Source: Cytophagales bacterium Alg240-R148 (GTDB lineage: Bacteria > Bacteroidota > Bacteroidia > Cytophagales > Cyclobacteriaceae). Taken from it: a stretch of DNA of 64,000 nt. Numbering within the stretch: position 1 is the stretch's first letter; every line of letters begins with the position of its first letter. Position numbers and translations under genes: made by a program. The notes below the pieces were generated by a model, which saw nothing but the letters and a program-made list of their open reading frames with translations, had not been told where the DNA came from and searched no databases. Shown here piece after piece: positions 1 to 8,523 of this stretch. Location of the stretch: NCBI GenBank assembly GCA_900537185.1, contig LS999826.1, positions 558,001 to 622,000 on the forward strand, read 5' to 3'.

Positions 1-1
1 T

Positions 2-184
2 ACCGCGGACTTCAAATACCATGAATTTTTTGATGCGGAAAAACAGTTGGTAATAGCGGATATTGGACATTATGAAAGCGAAGTTTATACAAAAGAATTA
101 ATTTATGAGATTATAAATAAAAAATTCACTAAGTTTGCAGTCAATTTATCAGAAGAAAATACAAATCCAATAAGCTATCTATAG
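2..184 (+). CDS. Nif3-like dinuclear metal-centre protein, C-terminal end (partial)
   Basis: An open frame runs in from the left edge and stops at TAG 182-184, so only the last 60 residues are visible. They contain KYHEFF and then DIGHYESE, the C-terminal signature of the Nif3/YqfO family, in which the His of GHYESE and the following Glu help bind a two-metal centre. The family is often labelled GTP cyclohydrolase I type 2, but its true substrate is uncertain. The next gene starts 3 bases after the stop, so the two are probably co-transcribed, a pairing I recall as common in Bacteroidota. The identification is good although most of the protein lies outside the window. Confidence 0.82.
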   Translation, partial: TADFKYHEFFDAEKQLVIADIGHYESEVYTKELIYEIINKKFTKFAVNLSEENTNPISYL

Positions 185-187
185 TAC

Positions 188-967
188 ATGGAAAGTAGCG
201 TACCACAAAAATTAGAGTCTTTAGTTAAGCTTCAAGAGCTTGACAACAAGTTGGACGACATTAAAAAGATTAGAGGAGCCTTACCAGATGAGGTTTCTGA
301 TCTAGAAGATGAAATAGTCGGTTATGAAACCAGACTAAAAAAGTTCGACGTCGAGTTGGAAGAGCTAGAGAATGGCATTACTGAGAAGAAAAATGGCATA
401 AAAGAATCGGAAAAGTTGATCCAGAAGTATACGGAGCAACAAATGAATGTTAGAAATAACAGGGAATACGATGCTTTGACAAAAGAGATAGAACTTCAAA
501 ACCTTGAGATACAGATCAGCGAAAAGAGGATCAAGGAAGCTTATGCGAAAATTGAGCATAAGAAAGTTGATATTGACAGAGTTAAAGAAGAACTAGTTGA
601 ACTCAATAAAGACTTAGAAAGTAAAAAATCTGAATTGGATACCATTGTGGCTGAAAGTGAGGGTGAAGAAAAGACTTTGCTTGAATCACGTGAAAAAGCG
701 GCAAAAAAGGTGGATGATCGATTGTTTAGGTCTTATGAGAAAATTAGAGGTTCGGCAAGAAACGGCCTGGCTGTAGTTAGCGTAAAGCGTGCTGCTTGTG
801 GCGGTTGTTTTAATATTGTTCCTCCTCAGCGACAAGCGGATATCAAGGACAAGAAAAAAATAATTGTTTGTGAGCATTGTGGAAGAATTTTGGCCGATGT
901 AGAGTTGGTTATTGTAGACGAAACAAAACCAAAAAGAACTACAAGAAGAAAAAAAGCTACGAAATAG
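188..967 (+). CDS. Coiled-coil protein with C4 zinc ribbon (zf-RING_7 type)
   Basis: The 259-residue protein has a long, highly charged alpha-helical coiled coil (about residues 8-185) followed by a zinc ribbon with CGGC at 204-207 and CEHC at 228-231. The C-terminal tail is basic (KPKRTTRRKKATK). This is the architecture of the CT398/zf-RING_7 family, whose members are thought to bind nucleic acid or act as partners of other cellular machinery; the precise role is unknown. It starts 3 bases after the Nif3-like gene. A rho-independent hairpin lies 22 bases past its stop, within the start of the next gene, and is its likely terminator. Confidence 0.85.
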   Translation: MESSVPQKLESLVKLQELDNKLDDIKKIRGALPDEVSDLEDEIVGYETRLKKFDVELEELENGITEKKNGIKESEKLIQKYTEQQMNVRNNREYDALTKEIELQNLEIQISEKRIKEAYAKIEHKKVDIDRVKEELVELNKDLESKKSELDTIVAESEGEEKTLLESREKAAKKVDDRLFRSYEKIRGSARNGLAVVSVKRAACGGCFNIVPPQRQADIKDKKKIIVCEHCGRILADVELVIVDETKPKRTTRRKKATK

Positions 968-970
968 ATC

Positions 971-2440
971 GTGAAAAAATATAGTTTTAAAAGGGTAAGT
1001 TTTGCTTACCCTTTTTTGGTTTTAATAATTTTCAGTCATTTTAGTTTTGCTCAGTCCAATTTCCTGCCAACAAGTTCGGAATTGCGGGCTTATAACCATG
1101 TTTGGAGGTTGGACTTACAAAGGGCCACTGCTGCTCTTTCCAATTCTAAGGACCCCTCTTCTTTGTATTTTGCCCATTTTACAGAATTTGTAGACCTTAT
1201 GGTCAATGAAGATGTAGAGCAGTTTGATGCGTATGAAGACAATTTCGAAGATAGACTCCAAGCGATAAGTAAAATTAAGGACAAATCCCCTTATAGAAAG
1301 TTCTACCTTTCTCAAATGCATTTGCACTGGTCTTTTGTATATATGAAGATGGGGCATGAGTTTTCATCGGCATGGCAATTGAAAAAGGCTTTTAAAATTT
1401 CTCAACAAAATGCAGATGAAAACCCTGATTTTATGCCGCAGCAATATAATTTGGGGATTTTGCAAGTTATGCTGGGCGCTGTGCCTGAAAAATACCACTG
1501 GTTGTTGGGGTTGTTTGGAATGAAGGAATCCTTTGAAGAAGGGGTGTTGCGTTTGGATTTGGCTGCTAGGACCCAACATGTATTCCAATATGAAGCCAGT
1601 TGCGTACGCAATTTGGTGGATGGTTTTATGCTGAACAAGCGGGAGGGTGCCATTCAGTCAACGGAGAAATTACTATTCAGAAATAAAGATTTTGCCTTGG
1701 TTGAATTTTTATACTTGTCGTTGTTGTTAAAAAATAATGCTGCCAAAGAAGCGCACCAATATATGCAGGGCGTGCAATCTTTTAAGGCCCCTATTTTCTA
1801 TTATATTGCTGGTGAATTCCACATGCAAAGGCTCAACTTTAAAAAGGCCATACTCAGCTATAATGCATTTTTAAATAGTTACAAAGGCCTAAACAATATT
1901 AAAGATGCTTATTACAAAATTGGGTTGGCATACAAGCTGATGGGGTATGATGCTAATTTTGGTAAATACCATGAAAAAGCCAAAGTAAGTGGCTTGAGCA
2001 GAACAGAATCGGATAAGTATGCAGATAAACAACTCAAGGTAGCGTTTGACCAAAACTTGGTATTGTTAAGGGCCAGGTTTTTAACCGATGGTGGGTATTA
2101 CCAATTAGCATTGGAAGAACTAAAGGGGGTACAGTTAAAAAACATCGTTGGTCTTAAAAACCAAACGGAGTACTTTTACAGAAAGGCGAGGATTTTTCAC
2201 AAGCTTAAAAATTCTCTGGAAGCAGAGCGGTTTTACCGAAAAACCATAACCCATCAAGGCGGTAATCCATGGTATTTTGCACCGAATGCGTGCTTACAAC
2301 TTGGTTACCTTCATGTGGCACAAAAAGACTTTCGCACCGCAAAAATTTATTTTACCAAGGCTTTGGCTTATAAAAAGCACGAATACAAAAATAGTATTGA
2401 TAACAAAGCCAAGTCTGCTATTAACTTACTGCCGGATTGA
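971..2440 (+). CDS. Secreted tetratricopeptide-repeat protein
   Basis: The 489-residue protein starts with GTG. I prefer this start because residues 1-28 form a convincing signal peptide (MKKYSFKR, a hydrophobic core, then SFAQ) and the next Met is about 77 residues in. The body is all-helical with TPR-like stretches, notably around residues 270-330 and 400-480. I recognise no enzyme motif. TPR proteins of this kind in Bacteroidota are usually periplasmic scaffolds of unknown partner. It begins 3 bases after the zinc-ribbon gene, but a strong terminator hairpin covers its first codons, so expression may need readthrough. Its 3' end overlaps the convergent phosphatase gene by 15 bases. Confidence 0.75.
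   Translation: MKKYSFKRVSFAYPFLVLIIFSHFSFAQSNFLPTSSELRAYNHVWRLDLQRATAALSNSKDPSSLYFAHFTEFVDLMVNEDVEQFDAYEDNFEDRLQAISKIKDKSPYRKFYLSQMHLHWSFVYMKMGHEFSSAWQLKKAFKISQQNADENPDFMPQQYNLGILQVMLGAVPEKYHWLLGLFGMKESFEEGVLRLDLAARTQHVFQYEASCVRNLVDGFMLNKREGAIQSTEKLLFRNKDFALVEFLYLSLLLKNNAAKEAHQYMQGVQSFKAPIFYYIAGEFHMQRLNFKKAILSYNAFLNSYKGLNNIKDAYYKIGLAYKLMGYDANFGKYHEKAKVSGLSRTESDKYADKQLKVAFDQNLVLLRARFLTDGGYYQLALEELKGVQLKNIVGLKNQTEYFYRKARIFHKLKNSLEAERFYRKTITHQGGNPWYFAPNACLQLGYLHVAQKDFRTAKIYFTKALAYKKHEYKNSIDNKAKSAINLLPD
989..1017 (+). terminator. Rho-independent terminator inside the start of the TPR gene
   Basis: GGGTAAG (993-999), loop TTTTG, then CTTACCC (1005-1011) followed by six T. An AAAA run before the stem can extend pairing with the T tract. 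It sits 22 bases past the zinc-ribbon stop codon yet within codons 7-16 of the next reading frame. Confidence 0.7.
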
Positions 2441-3061
2441 CATAATAGACTCCATGTGTGAAACATCATTGGACGCGTCAACGGTAAACATACTTCCTGT
2501 AAAAGTAATTTTATAAAGGCACAAGTTGGTGTGTTCAAATAAATCCATAGATTTTAATGGGTAGTTGAGTAACAAACAGAGTAAAATTCTCATAGCCCTT
2601 CCATGCATACAAATGAGAATGGTTTCTTCATTTTCTTGACTCATAATGTGTTCCAAAGCAATTTTTTGCCTTTCAGTAACATCCCTGGGGCTTTCTCCTC
2701 CTCTGATTCTTAAATCTGTTTTCCCTTTTTGCCATTCTTCAATCACAGAATGGTAATAGGCGTCCTCCTCTTCTGTAATCACCTGGCCTTCTCTATCTCC
2801 CCAAGAGATTTCGTTCAAACCACTGAGTTTTTCGTGGGGCAGTCCATCGGATAAAAACTGTTCCACCGATTCTAAGGTTCTCTTTAAGGTAGAAGTATAA
2901 ACCTTATCAAATGGAATGTGGTGGTATGCCTCATAGAAACAGGCAGCTTGTTTTTTGCCGAACTCGTTTATGGAAGAATCAATGCCTCCACCCTGAACAA
3001 TCCCCTTGAGATTGTAATCGGTTTGACCATGTCTGATCAAATAGATTTTTTTGCTTTTCAA
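2426..3061 (-). CDS. Histidine phosphatase family protein (phosphoglycerate-mutase fold)
   Basis: The protein opens with KIYLIRHGQTDYN, the RHG catalytic signature, and carries the second catalytic histidine in CMHGRAMR and the acid in NEISWGDREGQ, so the phosphohistidine site is complete. I place the start at TTG 3061, giving 211 residues beginning MKSKKIYLIRHG. No ATG is available, and a perfect Bacteroidota promoter (3090-3119) covers the longer in-frame extension to 3118. The substrate cannot be deduced; the family includes phosphoglycerate mutases, alpha-ribazole phosphatases and sugar phosphatases. It faces the TPR gene tail to tail and is divergent from the menaquinone operon. Confidence 0.85.
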   Translation of the reverse strand: MKSKKIYLIRHGQTDYNLKGIVQGGGIDSSINEFGKKQAACFYEAYHHIPFDKVYTSTLKRTLESVEQFLSDGLPHEKLSGLNEISWGDREGQVITEEEDAYYHSVIEEWQKGKTDLRIRGGESPRDVTERQKIALEHIMSQENEETILICMHGRAMRILLCLLLNYPLKSMDLFEHTNLCLYKITFTGSMFTVDASNDVSHMESIMSIRQ

Positions 3062-3089
3062 TTTTCTTTTATTTTTGCTATTCGCTACG

Positions 3090-3119
3090 CAAAAATAGAA
3101 ATAATATCTTACCAACAAA
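3090..3119 (-). promoter_or_regulatory. Bacteroidota-type promoter of the histidine phosphatase gene
   Basis: Read on the minus strand there is a -33 TTTG (3116-3119), an 18-base spacer and a -7 TATTTTTG (3090-3097), matching TTTG/TAnnTTTG. The predicted transcript starts about 20 bases before TTG 3061, which supports that start. Confidence 0.7.
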
Positions 3120-3126
3120 GGAAAGA

Positions 3127-3134
3127 TATTTTTG
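3127..3134 (+). promoter_or_regulatory. -7 element (TATTTTTG) before the menaquinone operon
   Basis: A perfect TAnnTTTG lies 13 bases upstream of ATG 3148, predicting a very short leader. No good -33 TTTG is visible at the usual spacing, so this is less certain than the promoter on the other strand. Confidence 0.5.
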
Positions 3135-3147
3135 TTAATATTGAAGA

Positions 3148-3570
3148 ATGTTTAAAAAAGAGGTAACAGTAGAACAGCTCAATCATTTGTCCTCCCAATC
3201 CATGGTAGAACACCTTGGGATTGAGTTTGTCGAAATTGGAGATGAATATTTAATTGGGAAAATGCCAGTAGACCATAGGACCCACCAACCCTTCGGTTTT
3301 TTACATGGTGGCGCCTCTTTGGTGCTTGCAGAAACATTGGGCAGTGTGGCGTCTAACTTGGTCGTGGGAGACGATAAAATGTGCTTTGGCCAAGAAATAA
3401 ATGCGAACCACATTAAAAGTGCTCGGACGGGAGTGGTATATGGGAAAGTCACCTGTGTACATATGGGTAAATCTTCGCATGTATGGAATATTAGAATAAC
3501 CAATGAAGCCGAAGAATTAATTTGCATTAGCAGAATGACAGTGGCGATTATTACCAAAAAGAAAGAATGA
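3148..3570 (+). CDS. menI: Hotdog-fold thioesterase, probable 1,4-dihydroxy-2-naphthoyl-CoA thioesterase
   Basis: The 140-residue protein has the PaaI/YdiI-type hotdog signature: PFGFLHGGASLVLAE, with the HGG loop and the glutamate (in LAET) expected to activate water, then a C-terminal MGKSSHVWNI strand. In menaquinone synthesis this class hydrolyses DHNA-CoA, the MenB product, to free DHNA. The assignment to MenI rests on the neighbours: it opens an operon with menF, menD and menB, and its TGA overlaps the menF ATG (ATGA at 3567-3570), which implies translational coupling. A broader acyl-CoA thioesterase role cannot be excluded from sequence alone. Confidence 0.82.
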   Translation: MFKKEVTVEQLNHLSSQSMVEHLGIEFVEIGDEYLIGKMPVDHRTHQPFGFLHGGASLVLAETLGSVASNLVVGDDKMCFGQEINANHIKSARTGVVYGKVTCVHMGKSSHVWNIRITNEAEELICISRMTVAIITKKKE

Positions 3571-4763
3571 ACATAACATCTAAAGAAGAAAATAGATCAA
3601 CTGAGTTGTTAGAAGGTGTATTATTGCAACTTCTAAATGCAGCAGTAGAAGGAGGGAAAGGGTTTTGTTTGTACCGATTGCCTAACGAACAGGCCTTTCA
3701 TATGCTTTCTGGAAAGTTCATGGAGGTGGACATCCAAAGCGAAGAATTGGAAGACCTAGGCGCTGGTTTTTTAATCAACCCTTTTGAGGTTGGTGCTAAG
3801 GGTAGTTTTGTTAGTGCAGACGTGTTTTTTAGTTTTGTGCCAGGAGAAATAGGAGCGTTGGACCATTTGAAAACACATTTACCGGATAATAAAACTGGAA
3901 ATAAAGTTTGGCATCGCGCCAATGTTACCAAAGATTTTCACGCCAGCGATCAAAAGGAATACTTAGATTTGGTACGAGGTGCCGTTCTAAACATAGAAGA
4001 AGGTGGCATTCAAAAGGTAGTGCCTGCGCGCTGTAAAAAGATCGAGTTGCCTCAAGATTTTGATCCGGCCTCCTATTTTTCGCTGCTTACAAGAAAATAT
4101 GAAAAGGCATTTGTGTCTTTAACTTATATCCCTCAAAAAGGCATTTGGATTGGAGCAACCCCCGAGACATTAATTGCAAGTTTCAATCGGGCGCACTTCG
4201 AAACGGTTGCCCTAGCCGGAACACAAGCATTTGATGCCAATAGATCTTTAAAAGAGGTGGCTTGGACGCAAAAGGAAATTGAAGAACAAGCCTTGGTTTC
4301 TAGATATATTATAAACTGTTTTAAGCAAATTCGATTGCGGGAATTTTCGGAGGAAGGTCCCAAAACTGTAAAAGCAGGGCAACTAATTCATTTGAAAACA
4401 ATATTTAAAGTAGACTTGAAAGCTACCGGTTTTTTTAATTTGTCCACCACCATGTTGCGGTTGCTGCACCCTACATCAGCGGTTTGTGGTATGCCCTTAA
4501 AAGCTGCCCAAGCCTATCTTAAGAATAGCGAAGGGCTGGACAGGAAGTTTTTTTCTGGGTTTTTAGGTCCGGTGAATATAGAAAATGATATCAGACTATT
4601 TGTAAATTTACGTTGTATGGAAATATTAGGTCCTCAGGCAGCATTGCTGTATGCAGGGGCTGGAATTACTGAAGATTCTATTCCAGAAAAGGAATGGGAG
4701 GAAACAGAACTTAAAATGAATACCTTATTAACTTTGTTTGCATCTTATGGAACACATTCATAA
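3567..4763 (+). CDS. menF: Isochorismate synthase MenF
   Basis: The 398-residue protein belongs to the chorismate-binding family and converts chorismate to isochorismate, the entry step of classical menaquinone synthesis. Recognisable blocks in the C-terminal two-thirds are ATPETLIA, LAGTQAFD, HLKTIFKV, LHPTSAVCGMP and FSGFLGPV, ending in AGAGI and EKEWEETELK, which carry the Mg2+-binding acids of the family. The N-terminal third is divergent, as is usual. EntC- or DhbC-type function for a siderophore is excluded by context, since menD and menB follow. It overlaps the preceding thioesterase by 4 bases and menD by 17. Confidence 0.93.
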   Translation: MNITSKEENRSTELLEGVLLQLLNAAVEGGKGFCLYRLPNEQAFHMLSGKFMEVDIQSEELEDLGAGFLINPFEVGAKGSFVSADVFFSFVPGEIGALDHLKTHLPDNKTGNKVWHRANVTKDFHASDQKEYLDLVRGAVLNIEEGGIQKVVPARCKKIELPQDFDPASYFSLLTRKYEKAFVSLTYIPQKGIWIGATPETLIASFNRAHFETVALAGTQAFDANRSLKEVAWTQKEIEEQALVSRYIINCFKQIRLREFSEEGPKTVKAGQLIHLKTIFKVDLKATGFFNLSTTMLRLLHPTSAVCGMPLKAAQAYLKNSEGLDRKFFSGFLGPVNIENDIRLFVNLRCMEILGPQAALLYAGAGITEDSIPEKEWEETELKMNTLLTLFASYGTHS

Positions 4764-6447
4764 CATAGCGGAAATTTGCCATAGACTGGGTGTCGTACAT
4801 GTCATACTCTCTCCAGGGTCTCGCTGTGCCCCACTAACGCTTGCTTTTTTAAGACATGGGAAGTTTGAGGTGAAAACCATTTCAGATGAACGTTCAGCGG
4901 CTTTTATCGCCTTGGGCATGGCCATGGAAAACAACCACCCTGTAGTGTTGGTTTGCACGTCTGGTTCTGCGGTGTACAATTATGCACCCGCAGTAGCGGA
5001 GGCTTATTTTGCTGCAGTTCCATTGTTAGTATTAACCGCAGACCGCCCAGAAGAGTGGATTGGTCAGCGCGATGGCCAGACTATATTCCAAAACAATATT
5101 TTTGGTGACCATGTAAAAAGAAGTTTTACCTATCCTGTAGAGGACGGCAATTCGGATACCATTTGGCATGGGCAAAGGTTGGTAAGTGAAGCTGTAAACC
5201 TCTGTGTCGCAGAGCCAAAAGGACCTATTCACATCAATATACCTTTGAGAGAGCCTCTTTACCCCAATACAGATGCAGCATTTGCGTACTCCGATGGACT
5301 TAAGGTGGTATACTCGGTGGAAGCCGATCCAACCCTGAGCGAGGAATCTGTTCGGGTGCTTAACAATGAATTACTGGGGTACAAGAAAGTTTTGTTAATT
5401 GCAGGTCAGGGAAGTAGGAACGAGGCAATTGAAAAAGCGTTAGTTGATTTTTGCCAGCACCACAAGGTGCCACTGGTTGCGGATGTAATAAGCAATGCCC
5501 ATGGGATTGCCGGTGCCATTCAACACCATGACTTATTTCTTGCCAACAACACTTCTGAGGCTATTCAACCTGATTTAATCCTTTCCTTTGGACAAAGTGT
5601 GGTCTCAAAAAATTTAAAATTGTTTTTGAGACAATCCGATGCCGACCACTGGCATATCCAGGAAGCGGGGCAGGCAGCAGATCCATTCCAAAAGCTGAGT
5701 AAAACCATTTGGGCTTCTACTTCTGACTTTTTTACGAGAATACAACTCAATGGAGCCGAAGCACAAGAAAATTTCAAATCCCATTGGGAGGAGTTAAAGA
5801 AAAGGACAGCCGCGGTATTGGAAAAAAACCAGGGCCAGGAGCTCACGGAGATAAATGTCTACCAAACTGTATTGAAGAGGATTCCAGAGCACACAGATGT
5901 GCATTTGGCCAATAGCATGGCTGTTCGGTATGCCAACTTTTTGGGCTTGCAGCATGGCGCTAACACCATTCAATTTTTCTGTAATAGAGGCACCAGTGGT
6001 ATTGATGGCAGTACCAGTACTGCCTTGGGTACTTGTTTAAGCTCTAAGCGAAATACTTGGCTTTTAACTGGAGATATGGCTTTTTTCTATGATAGAAATG
6101 CCTTTTGGAATAATTATGTGCCAGATAGTTTTGCAGTTGTATTATTTAATAACAACGGAGGAGGTATTTTTAATATGATTCCAGGACCAGCCAAACAACC
6201 GGAAGGAAAAGCATATTTTGTTACAGAACAAAAATTAAATGCAAAACATTTAAGCGAGGAACATGGATTGGCTTACTTTAGAGTGAACCAATGGTCTGAA
6301 TTAGAAGAACAATGGAATAGTTTTGCGGCTTGCAAAACTAAAAAAATAATAGAGATAGTAACCGATGTAGAAGGTAATACCTTGGCATTGAACCAATTAA
6401 AACAAAAAATAAAATCATTAAATACCCAATACAATGAGCAACAATAG
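4747..6447 (+). CDS. menD: SEPHCHC synthase MenD (thiamine-diphosphate enzyme)
   Basis: MenD adds the succinic semialdehyde unit of 2-oxoglutarate to isochorismate. The N-terminal domain shows [10 protein letters not shown] and SDERSAAF, with the glutamate that activates the thiamine ring. The C-terminal domain shows the diphosphate/Mg2+ motif [12 protein letters not shown] ending in FNNNGGGIF. The length of 566 residues is normal. I choose ATG 4747 rather than the TTG at 4738 because [15 protein letters not shown] is the usual beginning. The start lies inside menF and the end overlaps menB by 14 bases, so three genes are translated as a coupled unit. It is cytoplasmic. Confidence 0.95.
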   Translation: MEHIHNIAEICHRLGVVHVILSPGSRCAPLTLAFLRHGKFEVKTISDERSAAFIALGMAMENNHPVVLVCTSGSAVYNYAPAVAEAYFAAVPLLVLTADRPEEWIGQRDGQTIFQNNIFGDHVKRSFTYPVEDGNSDTIWHGQRLVSEAVNLCVAEPKGPIHINIPLREPLYPNTDAAFAYSDGLKVVYSVEADPTLSEESVRVLNNELLGYKKVLLIAGQGSRNEAIEKALVDFCQHHKVPLVADVISNAHGIAGAIQHHDLFLANNTSEAIQPDLILSFGQSVVSKNLKLFLRQSDADHWHIQEAGQAADPFQKLSKTIWASTSDFFTRIQLNGAEAQENFKSHWEELKKRTAAVLEKNQGQELTEINVYQTVLKRIPEHTDVHLANSMAVRYANFLGLQHGANTIQFFCNRGTSGIDGSTSTALGTCLSSKRNTWLLTGDMAFFYDRNAFWNNYVPDSFAVVLFNNNGGGIFNMIPGPAKQPEGKAYFVTEQKLNAKHLSEEHGLAYFRVNQWSELEEQWNSFAACKTKKIIEIVTDVEGNTLALNQLKQKIKSLNTQYNEQQ

Positions 6448-7258
6448 AGAGTGGAAAAGCATCAAAGATTATAAGGATATCAAGTTCGAATACTTTGATG
6501 GCATCGCAAAAATAACCATCAACCGACCACAGGTGTACAATGCTTTCAGGCCTGAAACAAATATAGAAATGATAGAGGCAATGGACATCTGTAGGGAAAG
6601 AGAAGATGTTCGAGTGGTAGTACTTACTGGAGAAGGAGAGAAAGCTTTTTGTTCTGGAGGAGATCAAAATGTTAAAGGCGTTGGAGGATATATCGGCGAT
6701 GACGGTGTTCCAAGACTCAACGTTTTAGATTTGCATAAAAGAATTCGTTCCATGCCTAAACCTGTAATTGCGATGGTGAATGGTTATGCGATTGGTGGTG
6801 GTCACGTATTGCACGTTGTTTGTGATTTGACGATCGCCTCTGAAAATGCAAGGTTTGGTCAGACAGGGCCAAAAGTTGGGAGTTTTGATGCTGGTTTTGG
6901 ATCTTCCTATTTGGCTAGGCATGTAGGCCAGAAGAAAGCTAGAGAAATATGGTTTTTGTGTGAGCAATATACAGCGGTAGAGGCAGAGAAGATGGGAATG
7001 GTAAATAAGGTGGTACCTTTGGAGCAGTTAGAAGATGAAACCGTGCGTTGGTGCGATACTATTAAAATGAGAAGCCCAATGGCCGTAAGAATGATCAAAC
7101 GAGGTTTAAATGCAGAATTGGATGGCCAAACAGGCCTGATGGAAATGGCAGGAGATGCAACTTTGATGTTTTATTTGATGGAAGAGGCACAAGAAGGTAA
7201 AAATGCATTTTTGGAAAAAAGAGATCCTGATTTTGATCAGTTTCCAAAATTTCCTTAA
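6434..7258 (+). CDS. menB: 1,4-Dihydroxy-2-naphthoyl-CoA synthase MenB
   Basis: This 274-residue crotonase-fold enzyme closes the second ring of the naphthoquinone. Diagnostic segments are [11 protein letters not shown] (oxyanion-hole loop), [19 protein letters not shown], and [19 protein letters not shown] with the catalytic Asp and Ser, ending in [14 protein letters not shown]. The QTG triplet is the form associated with bicarbonate-dependent (type I) MenB. It is the last gene of the visible men operon; menA, menC and menE are not in the window. A strong terminator follows 9 bases after the stop. Confidence 0.95.
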   Translation: MSNNREWKSIKDYKDIKFEYFDGIAKITINRPQVYNAFRPETNIEMIEAMDICREREDVRVVVLTGEGEKAFCSGGDQNVKGVGGYIGDDGVPRLNVLDLHKRIRSMPKPVIAMVNGYAIGGGHVLHVVCDLTIASENARFGQTGPKVGSFDAGFGSSYLARHVGQKKAREIWFLCEQYTAVEAEKMGMVNKVVPLEQLEDETVRWCDTIKMRSPMAVRMIKRGLNAELDGQTGLMEMAGDATLMFYLMEEAQEGKNAFLEKRDPDFDQFPKFP

Positions 7259-7267
7259 GGTAGAAGG

Positions 7268-7293
7268 AAAAGGAGGCACTGCCTCCTTTTTTT
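7268..7293 (+). terminator. Terminator of the menaquinone operon
   Basis: AAAAGGAGGC (7268-7277), loop ACT, GCCTCCTTTT (7281-7290) and further T. It is a perfect 10-base stem ending in a T run, just after menB. Confidence 0.9.
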
Positions 7294-7367
7294 ATGCTAA
7301 AAGTATTATATTAAATTTAGTAGGTTAGAGGGCGCTTTGTTTGTATTAGATTTAAAACAATTTGAAT

Positions 7368-8057
7368 ATGAGGGTTTTAACAGTAGTTTTAATAGCATTT
7401 GTATCAATAGGGAATTTGTGTGCACAAGAATTGGGCATCAACGCATCAATTTTTAATGCCAAGGGTGAATTTAACAACAACCTCAATAACAACCCGGCCG
7501 GAATCAGCATCAACTACCTACACAATATTGGTCAACGGTTTAGATTGGGAGGAGAAATTGGGGTTGCTATGTATTCTAACAAGACTTATAAATTGGATTC
7601 TGGACCTTATGCTGGTACAGAAATCCATGAAGAAGATTGTTTTTGGACCATGCATGTAATGGGGCAATACGCACTGCACAAAAGTCCAATGTTGGATGTG
7701 TACGTGGAAGGAAGACTAGGCATGACCACTTTTTTTAGCAGCAAAGACCCTGTAGATCCTTTATCGGGGTATGAAGGCGAATTTAAGTTCCATGGTACTG
7801 CTTTTAATTCTGGCATTGGAGGCGGCGCTAAAGTAAACCTCAGTGGGCTATTTAAAGGGGATGGCGCAGTGTACAATCGACTGTGGTTGGATGCTGCAGT
7901 AACAGCCAATAGTGGTAGCAAAACCCAATATAGGAGCGCCAGTGAAGGAGATACTAATTTGGAACAAGCCAGCTACGAAACCTTCACCAACTACGTCCAT
8001 TACCGCATAGGGTTGAAGTTTAACTTTGGAAAGAACAACTCTGTTGCTTCCGAATAA
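7368..8057 (+). CDS. Small outer-membrane beta-barrel protein
   Basis: The 229-residue protein has a clear signal peptide (MRVLTVVLIAFVSIGNLCAQ). It is followed by alternating hydrophobic strands rich in Gly, Asn and Tyr, such as LGGEIGVAMYS, LDVYVEGRLGM and HYRIGLKFNFGK, typical of OprX/OmpW-like eight-stranded barrels in Bacteroidota. ATG 7368 is used rather than the in-frame TTG at 7362. No ligand or specific role is evident. It stands alone between the men terminator and a convergent Fe-S gene that ends 4 bases away. Confidence 0.75.
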   Translation: MRVLTVVLIAFVSIGNLCAQELGINASIFNAKGEFNNNLNNNPAGISINYLHNIGQRFRLGGEIGVAMYSNKTYKLDSGPYAGTEIHEEDCFWTMHVMGQYALHKSPMLDVYVEGRLGMTTFFSSKDPVDPLSGYEGEFKFHGTAFNSGIGGGAKVNLSGLFKGDGAVYNRLWLDAAVTANSGSKTQYRSASEGDTNLEQASYETFTNYVHYRIGLKFNFGKNNSVASE

Positions 8058-8061
8058 AATC

Positions 8062-8466
8062 TTATCCTGTAAAATCTATTTTCTTATGGGTTCCATCGCA
8101 GAAGGGTTTTTTTTCTGAGGCACCACATCTGCAGAAAGCGGCCCTTTCCATAGTGGTTTTGGTTCCATCTGTATGGGTGATTTCTAGAGGGCCGGTAACA
8201 ATTACAGGACCGTTGGCAAAGACTTGTGCTTTTGCGGATTCTATACCATTGGAGTCTTCATTACCTTCTATGCTCAATGCTCCGGAAGGACATTCTTTTA
8301 CCTGCGCCACAATGGCTTCGGCAGTGGCACCTTCCACCTGGATCCAAGGTTTTTCTTTTGGCTTGAAAACATTGGGGAGCCCGTTGACACAATTGGCTGC
8401 ATGGATGCATTTATCAGCATTCCATAGTACTGTGATGTCCCCTTTGACATATTTTTTACTGCTCAT
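8062..8466 (-). CDS. Two-domain iron-sulfur protein: YjdI-like domain plus CDGSH domain
   Basis: In 134 residues two small Fe-S modules are joined. The N-terminal half resembles YjdI/Fer4_19 (DKCIHAANCVNGLPNVF, KPWIQ, ECPSGAL), with three cysteines of a divergent ferredoxin-like site. The C-terminal half has the CDGSH signature CRCGASEKKPFCDGTH, whose three Cys and one His hold a redox-active 2Fe-2S cluster. Such proteins are thought to act in electron transfer or cluster delivery, but no partner is identifiable here. An RBS-like AAGGA and a -7 element precede the ATG at 8466. Confidence 0.85.
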   Translation of the reverse strand: MSSKKYVKGDITVLWNADKCIHAANCVNGLPNVFKPKEKPWIQVEGATAEAIVAQVKECPSGALSIEGNEDSNGIESAKAQVFANGPVIVTGPLEITHTDGTKTTMERAAFCRCGASEKKPFCDGTHKKIDFTG

Positions 8467-8509
8467 ATCCTTATATCCTTTTTATTAATAGAATATAAAG
8501 TTAAAAGCT

Positions 8510-8517
8510 CAAATCTA
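8510..8517 (-). promoter_or_regulatory. -7 element (TAGATTTG) of the CDGSH-protein gene
   Basis: A perfect TAnnTTTG on the minus strand lies 43 bases upstream of the ATG. It lies just past the end of the upstream helicase gene, and no clear -33 box is seen there. Confidence 0.45.
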
Positions 8518-8523
8518 AAAATA

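Noticed and set aside
3062-3118. N-terminal extension of the histidine phosphatase to position 3118
   Set aside because: It begins with TTG, reads as an unnatural hydrophobic/basic segment and contains a perfect promoter.
3183-3557. 124-residue frame antisense to the thioesterase gene
   Set aside because: The sense strand encodes a complete hotdog thioesterase coupled to menF.
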